Below, in pieces: positions 30,481 through 41,300 of a stretch of DNA of 64,000 bases. The notes under the pieces are model-generated. The model was not told the origin of the DNA. It was given only the letters and a program-made list of their open reading frames with translations, and searched no databases. The position numbers and the translations under genes are program-made. The stretch comes from Syngnathus acus (taxonomy: Eukaryota > Chordata > Actinopteri > Syngnathiformes > Syngnathidae), in contig NC_051104.1 of the NCBI RefSeq assembly GCF_901709675.1, forward strand, positions 306,001-370,000. The letters are read 5' to 3'. Within the stretch, counting starts at the first letter, position 1. Every line of letters begins with the position of its first letter.

Positions 30481-32892
30481 GTATACATATGAAAACAATG
30501 TTTGGTTTAGGATGTCGTTTGAAAAGGTTACCCGTCTCATATTGTTGAGAGCAAAACACGGAAAAGCCAACAGATGTACAATACATGTTGGAGAGGAAAA
30601 GTGCATGCAGATGCCATATGAGTGCTGATGGTTGGTACAGGTGCTCCATTATTCAAAGTATCTCCTAGGGCTTTATACCTCTGACAGAGAACTTGACAAG
30701 GTTTCTTCTTCTCCTGAGCACCCTACCCAGCCGGCAAAAAAATATTACCAGGGCTTCCTCGGGGAGATGGCAAAAAGGGAAACGTGATATGGAACAGCGG
30801 GCGAATCCGCCACAACAACAGATGTTTCCAAATCACAACAACCTGGGGAAGAGTTGTGGGTGATATTTTATGGGCGGTGAGGGACCAGCGATGCTCATTT
30901 ATTCATCTCCACCGTCAGTGTCACTGCCCGTATTTATGTGGAAAAAAATAATTGTGTCTCTTAAAATTCAAATTTCCACTCAAGTCTGGTCCAGTTTTTG
31001 CTCACTTGTATCGACGGCACTTTTGACTAATTTGAGAGCAATTTCACCCACGCATACATCAATAATATAGGACCCAGCAAGATTTAGATAAACCTTTACA
31101 AGTGTCATTCTCATGCCGTTGCTTTAGAATTGTAATTACATGCTTAACAAATACGCCGTGCGCACGAATATTCACGTGCACACAATGAGCAGGGATGCGA
31201 ATTAGTCCAGAGCTGACACCAAAAGAACACAAGCCTCTGCTGGGGCTAAATTGCCCAAGATGTGTGGGAGTGGAATACAAATACAATTATTAGTAGTTGA
31301 AGCGGGCTAATCTAGGGCAGCAATCTTGGACCCGCCTGGTTTTGCTCTGTCCCTCAGTAAATGAATCCTGAATTTGTTTTGGGATTTTTGTGACTACTGT
31401 TTCGTCGTCCTACTTAGGTACTTACAGTTGGGTAATCGAAAAGATTATCCACAGTATGTCTTCATGTGCTTCTGACATCGATGTGGAGTCTTATTTAGCA
31501 TTTGGATCGATTCCTCCAGCCTTGATTGCCAATTTAGTTGATTCATTACCACCGGCAAGGGCAAAGGCGAGGGCTATTGTTTTGATCCCCATTAGTGTAA
31601 AAATGCCAAAGCTATCAGCAATTTCCACGAAAGTCAAGCTCAAGAAGAAATTTGAGTGCAAATTGGGAAAACGCGGGAAGATTTTTCTATTTTCCCCAAT
31701 TTGGTTCATGATGAAATGATTCCCCGTGTATGCAAATGGTATGGTTTGCTTTCCAATCAATTTTCCTATTGTTGAACCTCAAGATGGTAAATCTCTACTC
31801 GTGGCTACCGCTAGGTAGTGCTCAAGCATCTGCTTTTTTGGGAGAACGTCTTAAACGAGTTTGCTCCTCTGCCACTACCTCGCACTCCGAACTCAATCCC
31901 CAGAGCCACAAAAAACGATATTCCAAACAAGACGAGAGCTGCGAATATACACAGTCTCTCCCCTCTTGGCATTGTTAGAGAGAGACAGAAGACAAAGAAA
32001 GACAGCGAGAAAATATCCCATCAATCTACAGGATATTAACTTGAAGGCAGCGCTTGGTACTGCCAATGATGCAAGCCCATCGGTGCCAGCATGAGCAAGT
32101 GCCACAATAAATGACTTCTTTAATCTGATCACGGCGCTCGCTCGCCCGCTCGCTCTGTGTGGGTTGTGTGATTTCGAGATGAAGATTGTGTTGCCGTGGC
32201 TGGATGTCTATGGTGTTTAGTAGGAGGTGAGGCTTTGAAAACATAACTTATCACTTATGCTTATGATGACGCTAAAGATTTGGAGAGCCTGTCCAGCCCG
32301 CCTTAATACGACGAGACTTTTGTCGGCGTACTCTTTTAAACAAACTTTTCAGCCATTCCGCTCGTAAACCCAACGGATGAATCATTTAATCAATCCTCAG
32401 CAAAACATCTAAAATATAAATAATAGCGAAAGATGGTAGTGGTTCTTTTCTCCGCCGCAAAATAATGACGCCGCGGTCTGACTTCTTGCCTTACCTCTCC
32501 TTTCCCTTCTAACCTATTCAAACTTTTATCAATCCATCATTTTCGACTTACTGATTAAAACAGAAGAGATATACAAATAGACATCAGTGGAACTACGTGT
32601 TTGACAATGTGACTGCTAATTACCGTATGACTGCTACGAACACCGCGGTCGGACACGTGCAATAGTTCCATAGTCAAGATAAATACAACTGCGGCTTCAC
32701 TATGAGTGGCTACTTATTCTTAATGTTCATGGCCCATTAACCTCTGATTTAACACCAGACTCACAATACGGGCAGATAATTGAGGGAAAATTAAAGCTTT
32801 GCTAACAGATGTTGGGCTAAATAATTAGATTAGTCATTAGCATCTTGCTAATTTGTTGACTTGTAATGAGACAGTGACAAGTGGACACGCAG
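30481..32892. other. Noncoding stretch, no gene recognised
   Basis: About 2.4 kb with no recognisable exon. Frames of about 80-110 codons at 31390-31978 have no family resemblance that I can name. Confidence 0.55.
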
Positions 32893-32965
32893 GCAAAAGC
32901 GCACACATGCACGCACGCGCACACGCACACACGCGCGCGCGCACACACACGCACGCGCGCACACA
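32893..32965. repeat. Imperfect (CA/CG)n microsatellite
   Basis: Alternating CA, CG and GCAC units, a purine-pyrimidine alternating tract. It ends about 30 bp before the left MITE of the next block. Confidence 0.9.
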
Positions 32966-32996
32966 TCCATTTTGTAAAATCACAGAACATTTAGAC

Positions 32997-33319
32997 CAGG
33001 GGTGTCAAACTCATTTTTTTTGCGGGCCGCATAGTCATAGCTTCTTTCGGAGGGCCATTATGACTGTCAACCCAAATCAATGTATGAGCACCTCATATTA
33101 TATACAGTAAAAGCTACAAAACAAACTGACAAATAACTTGTTTTCAAATCGGACAAGTATAAACTGGTCAAATTAAAAAAAAAAAAAAGATAATAAAAGT
33201 GAAGACAATTTGCAATTTTAGTAATTACACGAATTTGATGCACAATTTGTCTTCAGGGGCCACACAAAATGAATTGGCAGGCCGTATCTGGCTCCCGGGC
33301 CTAGAATTTGACACCTGTG
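32997..33319. mobile_element. hAT-like MITE, copy A
   Basis: It begins CAGGGGTGTCAAACTC and ends GAATTTGACACCTGTG, giving terminal inverted repeats of about 16 bp. The 8-bp flanks are ATTTAGAC (32989-32996) and ATTTAAAC (33320-33327), one mismatch. An 8-bp target duplication and CAG-type ends fit a hAT superfamily non-autonomous element. The interior contains the family motif GCGGGCCGC near the left end and CCGGGCC near the right end. Copy B and a deletion derivative occur at 33678 and 38239. Confidence 0.8.
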
Positions 33320-33327
33320 ATTTAAAC

Positions 33328-33669
33328 CCTAGTTTGAAACCCTAACTCTAGTATGAACCCTAGTTTAAAACCCTAGCCCGAGCTTTAAACCCTACTTTGA
33401 AACTCTAATCCGAGCTTTAAACCCTACTTTGAAACCGTAACCCTAGCTTAAACCCTATTCTGAAACCCTAACCCTAGTATGAAACCCTATTTTGAAGCCC
33501 TAACTCTAGTATAAAACCCTGCTTTGAAACGCTAACCCTAGTTTGAAACCCTAGTTTGAAATCCTAACCATAGCTTTAAACCCATGTTTGAAACCCTAAC
33601 CCTAGCTTTGAACCCTACTTTGAAACCCTAACTCTAGTATGAAACCCTACTTTGAAACCCTAATCCTAG
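33328..33669. repeat. Degenerate minisatellite with telomere-like CCCTAA motifs
   Basis: An array of a roughly 32-bp unit built of two half-units of about 16 bp. A typical half reads TTTGAAACCCTAACCCTAG, and the alternates read TATGAAACCCTA or GCTTTAAACCCTA. About ten to eleven units are present with point differences. The recurring CCCTAACCCTA resembles the vertebrate telomere repeat but is interrupted, so this is a minisatellite and not a true telomeric tract. It lies exactly between two MITE copies. Confidence 0.85.
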
Positions 33670-33677
33670 ATTTAAAC

Positions 33678-34008
33678 CAGTGGTGTCAAACTCTTTTTTT
33701 TCACAGGCCATTGTAGTCATAGCTTCTTTCGGAGGGTTATTATGACTGTCAACCCAAATAAATGTATGAGCACCTCAAATTATATACAGTAAAAGCTTCA
33801 AAACAAATTAACAAATAACTCGTTTTCAAATCAGACGAGTAAAAACTGGTCAAATATTAAAAACAAAAAAAAGATATTATTAAAAGTGAAGACAATTTGC
33901 AATTCTAGTAATGACACACAAATTTGATGCACAATTTGTCTTTGCGGGCCACATAAAATGATGTGGCGGGCCAGATCTGGCCCCCGGGCCTTGAGTTTGA
34001 CACTTATG
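33678..34008. mobile_element. hAT-like MITE, copy B
   Basis: It has the same orientation and layout as copy A: it begins CAGTGGTGTCAAACTC and ends GAGTTTGACACTTATG. The 8-bp flanks are ATTTAAAC (33670-33677) and ATTTAGAC (34009-34016). Internal sequence is closely similar to copy A (for example GCTTCTTTCGGAGGG and ATGACTGTCAACCCAAAT in both). See the finding on mirrored flanks. Confidence 0.8.
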
Positions 34009-34016
34009 ATTTAGAC

Positions 34017-37000
34017 AATAAGAAATGTTTACTTCAATTGATGTTCTTTCTGCTATGTCGTCTGCAGCAACGCCATGTTTACTGACCTGGCAAAATGTCA
34101 TATTGTGTCAAGTTCTTAGTCCTAAGAAGACTCGCTGAAGAGAAAGGTCAGAAAAAGCACGCTTGTAAAGACATGTGGACAGCTTTTAGCCCGTGGCTTT
34201 GCTTTAATCAGAGCCACATGCAGTTGAAGTCAGAAAACACTTCGAATTTACTCATTCAACAGTGAACATTTGCTCTGAGTAAGACCTGTAGGATTTGTGG
34301 CATTGAGGGCATTGACTAAGCAACAGCAACATTTTCTCAGAGGTAAGATGCTCGTGTGTGTGCGTGTGAGAGAGAGAGTGTGTGATAGTGAGCATGAGTG
34401 CTGGTTGTCCTTGTGGCCAATTTGCGCCCTGGGCTGTTTTCCCCCCACATATTTTCGATGTCATCACCATGTGAGATGAAGCAAAGCACCTGTAAGTCAT
34501 GGCATTAAGTCACCACTGCTGCGCACTTCGCAGTCCTTGGGCCAATCCAAGCTTGTTTATTTCTTGAGCTTACAAAACTTCCAAATACTGCATTTGCTGC
34601 GTTCCAATTCGACCGCATCGCTGCTCGTAGGTTGTTGTGATTTGTAAAACGCTCCTCCATCACAATTAAAGACAGCCCACGCGGCTTCAAATCACTGATG
34701 AGTTTATTTTTAAACGGCAGGGCTGCCCTGGCGTCTGGTTTCCATGTGGGGACTGAGAGAAAATGTAGAGCAGATTTCCAGGCTAATTCTTGTAGGGCAA
34801 GGCTTGCTACTCTGTAATTAACCAATTAACAAGCAACATGGCCCGCCAACACCGCTCCTGATTCACTTTGCAATCACGGACGCTCGTCTGCAAAGTTTTA
34901 ATTGTGCCCGAGGCAATAACTTACTGTTTGTAATCACATTCTCGCTCTGCTCTATATTGCACCACAGTGCGTTTGGGACGTCCAAACTTACTGGTGCAAG
35001 CTAAATCTGCAAACCTCCACGTTGGAGGTGAGCACAGTGCGCATTAGCTGCAATGCTTGGGCTTTTGCTGAACAACACAATGTGAGTTAATAAGCTGGCC
35101 AAATTGTTTTATATTCTCTGATGAGACGTGAGAGGCAGGTAGGGAGCACTCGCTCGACTTGCCCCTCAGCTGGAAATGAAAAATGTTTCAAGGCTGAATA
35201 TGAGCAAGGTTGAGCTAAACGGGAATGACTGAGGTTGGATTTTCGGGTTGCTAGTTTACTCGGTTGAGTCGAGATTGCAGCCGTATGCAGATGGGATATT
35301 TCCCTCCCTTCATACTCCACAAAGAATTGTCACTTTAAAGCTACCTGAACATAAAGGAGACAGGATCGCTTCACAGGTCTCGAAAGCCGCACGCTCGGCT
35401 CGGCTCTGCTCGGCTCGCTCGGTGGAGTTGAGGCCCGTGCCAGAACTAATCATCACTCAGGAGGCTGACTTTCCGCTTGGAGGACATGAATCACTCAGCT
35501 GCCATGTGTCTGTTTCACATTCTGACTGTAGCAAAGCAAATTATAGGTGAGTCAGTGAGCTTTTTTTTTTTTTTTTGGTGTCCTGCCAGGCCATGTACTG
35601 AGCTGAGAGGCGGAAATATGGTCCGTCATATGGAAGCCCTCATTGATCAAAAAACTAATTTTCTCCATTTAGAAAAAAGGAAAAACACACAGATGACAGG
35701 ATTGGCTAGTCCAGACTCCAAACAATTACAAATGTGCATAATATGATCGACGCAGGGAAGATTCAGGATTAGTTTTGCCAATTGATGTCACAAACACAGA
35801 CCCAAGATGCACAACACATATAATCTAGGCCAGCTACTTCACATCCAATTGTTGCGGACATGTAGCCAGATAGTTTCAGGCAGTAGGCAGAGTTTGGAGC
35901 ACCACACACCAATTAGGCGCGTTTCCAAAGCAATACTCCACAATGTTGCCCAGAGGAGTGCAGCAGAACAACACTTTGATTTCCTACAGTGTGATCGTAA
36001 TTTCATATTCCTCTGAAAGGCGACATGGTGGCAGTGGCTAAAGTCTCCAAAAGACCATTGGGTGAAATTGTATGATTATTTGTAAGATAATTCTTAAATC
36101 AACATGTAGAATAGTTGGAGGCTATTTTTGTATTCGGCAGACCTCGCTGGGTCTTCCCTGCAGACCGAGGGCATTTTTTATTACACGCTCCTGGTGCATC
36201 TGAGAATTCGGTGACAGAAATGAGACCGGTGAAAGCAGGTCAAAGTTATAGCGCAGGTGGTGTGGCAGGATTTTCGTGGATTTGACAAATTCTGCAATAT
36301 GTGTGGTGGATGTTATCGTATTTCAATCATAAATATGTGTTCATTCCCACAACGGCGGAGATGCCCATTTCTAACTGCGCCTGTCTACAAAAAAAATTCT
36401 AAACAAAGAAAACTCTATCCATGCTCACAGCTGGACTGCACTTTTCACTCGAGCCCAGTGTCTCTGGCAATTAGCCACATGTTCCATGAAAAACTCAATC
36501 CACGAAGGACTCTTTGATAAGAGCCGCCATGGAATCCCTCGGTACGTTAAGACCTGATCAGTCCATGTGCCTAGCAAACTTCTGCATGCATAAAAAACAA
36601 ACAAAGTCAAGGCGAAAACAATGAGGGGTCCTCACAATACTGAGCAGCAGTTTTGCTGCTACGCATCACACAGCTCAACAGAGGGTGGAGGAGGCGTGTA
36701 ATTGGAGCCGAGAGATTCACAACAGTATTTATAGAGGGTGTGAGATTGTTTAGAACTGATTGTTTCTTGCACTGTATTTAAGAACACAGAGTATGGACAA
36801 ACATCATTTGTTGGAATATCCATAGAGGTCATTTTTATGATGTATCTTCAAGTCCTCCCTTGCATCACGACATGAAATAGTTTTCCTCAAGTGTTGGGAG
36901 TCATGGAGGGGGAAGATAATCATCTCAATCAAATAACAGTTTCATTTGAGATGATGAGAGGAGAGACACTTGTTAAAATAAATCTTGGACCCTTCTCGAT

Positions 37001-37679
37001 GAATGGCCGGGAATTCTGCCTCATTTGTCACCAGGGAGGTGATGTACTAAAACGCCCCAAAGAGAGCAGAGGTGTTACTGTACGGAGGCGGCCATATTAG
37101 CCCGGCTATTCTTTGGGATTACGTGGCCCCTTTCGACCCGAGCCGGGAATTTGTCAGCAAAAGTGCAAATACAGCTCTATCAATAATCCCAAGCATTGTG
37201 TATTTCCCAGCTGATGCCATTATACGAGCGGAGCTATGACAGCGTTCGCCGTCTCCATCATCTTATCAACAGGGACCAGGATCTCATAAAGCGCTCTCAA
37301 CAAAGACATCTCATATAACGGGTAATAACTCCAGCCAGTTAATACAGAGGAATTATCAGACGGAGGAGCAATGAACCTGGCAAAAAAAAAAATAATCGGG
37401 TGGCCGCTACGTTATTATCGTGAACACGGAGAAAGGAGGTAGGTGGAAATAGAGAGTGTGCCAGATAAGGCCGACAGTTTGCTGAAGATAAGACCAGGAG
37501 GGGAAAATAAGAGGTGAGCTTGTCATGTGAGACATGAGCAGCAGGAGCAGAGGGCAAGGACACAAATAAGTGGAAGCGCATTCATTGAAAACTCGGGAAC
37601 AAATTATTAAAATTAAAAAAAATCTCCCTAATCCAATGTTTTTATATTTAAAATTTCCTTTCTAGATACAATGAAAAAA
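34017..37679. other. Noncoding stretch, no gene recognised
   Basis: About 3.7 kb. A (GCTCG)-like GC-rich patch lies at about 35392-35422. The segment about 37090-37370 is non-repetitive and of mixed composition, which could suit a conserved noncoding element. No exon of a known family was seen. Confidence 0.55.
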
Positions 37680-38195
37680 TTAGACTTAGACAGACTTAGA
37701 CTTAGACAGAACTTTATTGTCATTTTGTCAACACTAGGTGTGTACAAAACGAAATTTCGTTGCATACGGCTTTCAACAATGTAGTGGTATTTCGGCTGGT
37801 TAAAAAAAAAAGGGACATTCTATATAAAAATATGAAATAAGATAATTATAAAGTACAAAGTGCAGCAGTGATAAAGTATGTAAACAGTGCAGGAGACAAA
37901 AGCAGTATTTACAAGTGTGCAGAGGAATGCTACGTTTGAATGTTCAACAGTCTGACGACAGCAGGGAAAAAACTATTGCAGAACCTGGTGGACCTGCAGC
38001 GGATGCTGCGAAACCTCTTCCCAGAGGGCAGCAGGGAGAACAGTCCATGGTGGGGGTGTGATGGGTCACTGATAATATTACGGGCTCGGGACACGCAGCG
38101 CTGGGATGACAAGTCCTGAATGAAGGGAAGAGGAGCCCCGATGATCCTCTCTGCTGTCCTCACCACTCTCCTCAGGTTCTTCCAATCGGAAAAAA
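37680..38195 (-). pseudogene. 3' end of a LINE (L2/Rex1-like), RT C-terminus, reverse orientation
   Basis: On the minus strand, 38166 down to 37930 reads RTAERIIGAPLPFIQDL, ARNIISDPSHPHHGLF and LLPSGKRFRSIRCRSTRF, the conserved tail of L2/CR1/Rex1-type ORF2 proteins. It parallels the LINE at 16690-17985 (SLLPSGKR against DLLPSGKR) but is a different subfamily. The 3' UTR follows, ending in a (CTAAGT)n tail (37680-37702 on the plus strand). It is 5'-truncated near 38195. The stretch 37688-37985 is nearly identical to 22435-22730, which suggests that this subfamily moved recently. Confidence 0.85.
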
Positions 38196-38238
38196 TGCTT
38201 TCCTGTGATCTTCAACTCAAACACACATTCCTGTAAAC

Positions 38239-38366
38239 CAGGGGTGTCAAACTCATTTGTAATTTTAGTAATGACACAAAGTCGATACAAAATATGTTTT
38301 TGCGGGCCACATAAAATGATTTGGCGGGCCACATCTGGCCCCCGGTCCTTGAGTTTGACACCTATG
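38239..38366. mobile_element. 128-bp hAT-like MITE, deletion derivative, perfect 8-bp TSD
   Basis: It begins CAGGGGTGTCAAACTC and ends GAGTTTGACACCTATG. The flanks CTGTAAAC (38231-38238) and CTGTAAAC (38367-38374) are identical, so the element and its 8-bp duplication are clear. It keeps both ends and the GCGGGCCACAT blocks of the copies at 32997 and 33678 but lacks about 200 bp of their interior. It sits about 45 bp right of the LINE fragment. Confidence 0.88.
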
Positions 38367-38374
38367 CTGTAAAC

Positions 38375-41300
38375 GCTGTCAGTTTCTTTGCCTAACCACT
38401 TAATAGTTGTCCAGCTTTCTCAGGGGAGAAGCAACAAATAGAGATTTGAAGTTGTGCTAATCTGTGTCTGTCGCTGTCTGTAATGGTCTGGGAATAGTTT
38501 TTGAGCCTTAGTGCTTGTGTCGTATTAGCCCTCTGAGATCTCTGAGATCAAGTTGACCTTAGGGTCCCCTCACTCAAAGCCGAGCCTTGTTCGGTGACTA
38601 TGTTTACATTCAGTCAATATTCGGCTTCAGGTCAAAGTTGTGGTTTCTGAAACATTGACCAAACATTGATACAAACCTCCATCATCATTTTTCTCACAGG
38701 CTAGCCTGCTAGGTAACGTTAGCTCTCCAACACGCCCTTCATTTCACCATCAAAACAAGACAGCAGTATGTCCACGTAAAAAAAGTTAATGAACGACACG
38801 GCGTCTGTGAGCGTTAGGCCGCTAATGACTCCACTTGCACTCTTATAAGGCCACTATCGCTTCCAATGTCCCTTTTTAGGGGAAAGGAGGGATGACTTGA
38901 ATAGTATCCAGGTGGCCGTAACCTCCCCACAGGATGCCGCTAAGTCGTGCACACTGGTCCCTTTAAATGTGGGCGTGTGCCAAACACAGGCACGATTAGC
39001 AGGCAAAGTCGCAGGAGGGGGAAAATAAATATATAAGCCAGCAAGCAAGATATCCAGTGTTTGCATTTCAGCAGACAATAAAGAGGGCCATCTGTTCCTG
39101 TCATTCCTGCTTTATTGTTTTCCTTGGCGGGGCCACTCACTTTGAAATGGCACATCGAACCCCCCACACACACTGACACACACTGCCCTCCAGGCCCCCG
39201 CCCCCCAGACATACAAAAATTGTGTACACACAAGTTCGAGCACACAAAAACGCATAGAATGGGCTCAGAGGACATCATTGCAAAAAACAAAAGAAATGAT
39301 GAGCTGCCCAAGGGGGCCATGACTTTGATTACATTTTCTGCCCTTGTCCCTCGTTTTGGCACCAACAGACACAGCAAATGTTGCCAAATGTTTTTCTTCA
39401 ATCCTGTGGCACAAACCATTTGGAGAGGATAGAAGGGTTGAGCTCAAGCTTCATTTTTAATATTTTCTTTCCTATCCTGTTATTCAGATCCCAAAACATT
39501 TGGTTTCGGATTGTCAAGGTAAGATTCCTATGAACGTTATTTTATTCACGAGCGAGCAAGTGATTTCTTGACATTTTTATTACGTCATCGCATGTCAAAA
39601 TCAGTGCAATAGATTTTAGTAGCTTTGGCGAAGAACCAAAGTGATCATTTGCATCTGGAATCTTGGGCCATCAAGTAATAATAGCGCCCTATTTCTTATT
39701 TACCAGGAGGAAAATCAAACCAATGCATGTTTTCTCATTTCTCTTCTCATTTTCTTTCAACACCAAGGCCTGACTCGCTCCTAAACATTATTAATTAGAA
39801 AATGAACCTTCTATAATTTATACATAATATCCCTCACAAGCAGTGTTTCCTCACCACCAGTGACCTGACTGCTTGCAAGATTTGCAGGTGCTTTTCCATC
39901 ACAGTCAGCAAGGTTAAACTCCAGAGAAATTAAACAAATTGCTCCTCTAATGCCGAATAAAACAAATGGAGAACTTTAGTGCACACATGGAGGCCTCTTG
40001 GGTTCTAATTATGTAAAACTATCGACATCAGAAGGCACTGAATTCTTTAATGAGCACTTGAGAGAACAAAGGGAATTTAAGTGCATCTTAATAAGAGAGG
40101 CGAGACAATAGGAGGAGGCAAAATGCCACAGAAAGAATACAAACACATTAAGTCATGTCCGCCGATTCTATCATGAAATAAATCTTCATCTCAGGTAGTT
40201 TTTGGCAGCTATATGAGCACGCTGCTAATAGCTTCCCAGCGCTACAACACGCGTCCGATTAAACTGAATCGAGTGGGAGAAGATTGTTTTTGCGTTGCAG
40301 CCACTCAACTCCATCACAACCACGCTTGGAAAAAAAATGTGAGAAGTTCCTTCTAGAAATAAGATCACTTCAAAAAGAAAACAGGCGTCGTGCATTCCGG
40401 AAACGCCGTTCCACATCGCCGCTTGTTACGCTGGCTAATTAGCATTGACAAAGACTCCCATGGGAAAAGGCAGGCGCAACACCGCCCAGCTAGAGCATTT
40501 CTGTTCTGGAGCCAAAATGGATTGCACTGCGGGAGGTCCTTTAATCCTAAATGCTCCACTGAATCACGTTTGAAATCACGGAACAGTGGCGCTGGATAAC
40601 ACACAGCAGCCATATGTTTGTTCACGGGAATGTGCTATGCTACATTACTATATGTGCGTGTGTATTACTACGCAAACTCATACCACTTGGATTTAAAAAA
40701 AAATAATAATAATTCAAGCAGTCCATATAATGTTTAACTATTCATGCCGACATTAATGCAAACGCATACTTTGGGTAGTGTATGTTAAGGGCCCGGGGCT
40801 AAACACTGCCCTGCGCTTGACTCTATCTTGCTAGCTTACGTTAGCCAAAATGACTCAATAGCCTTCCAACAGAGGTAATAAATAAAATGTCTATCTCATG
40901 ATGTCCTTTTTTGTGTTATCATATTTTTGTTGGTGTTATAGATAAAGATCTTAAATAATTTTTGGACTTGATAATAATTAGAATATAATAAGTTATGTCA
41001 TCAGTGTTTTGAAAAGATTCTTGACATTTGCTGACAGATGGTTGCACTTTGGTTGGTTAAGGTAAAAAGCAACATGATCCATGTGGTCTTGCACTTCATG
41101 CACTTCAAAAATCCCCAAATATGTTTTTACATCTATATCATTCAATCTGTTTGATTTATCAATGTCTTCTACGCACAGTACAAAAAACATTCAAATGCAC
41201 TTCCCCTCCTCTAATCATTCTCACCTCAAAATGCTTTGAAGATTTTTTTGTTATCCGCTCATCCAACACTATTGTTAAAAAAAAGGTATTTCAGCCAATT

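Noticed and set aside
33331-33669. True interstitial telomere tract
   Set aside because: CCCTAA occurs repeatedly but in a longer degenerate period of about 32 bp, so it is a minisatellite rather than a run of telomere units.
38940-39419. 159-codon minus-strand frame
   Set aside because: It shows no recognisable domain, low-complexity stretches, and no splice structure or homology that I could name.
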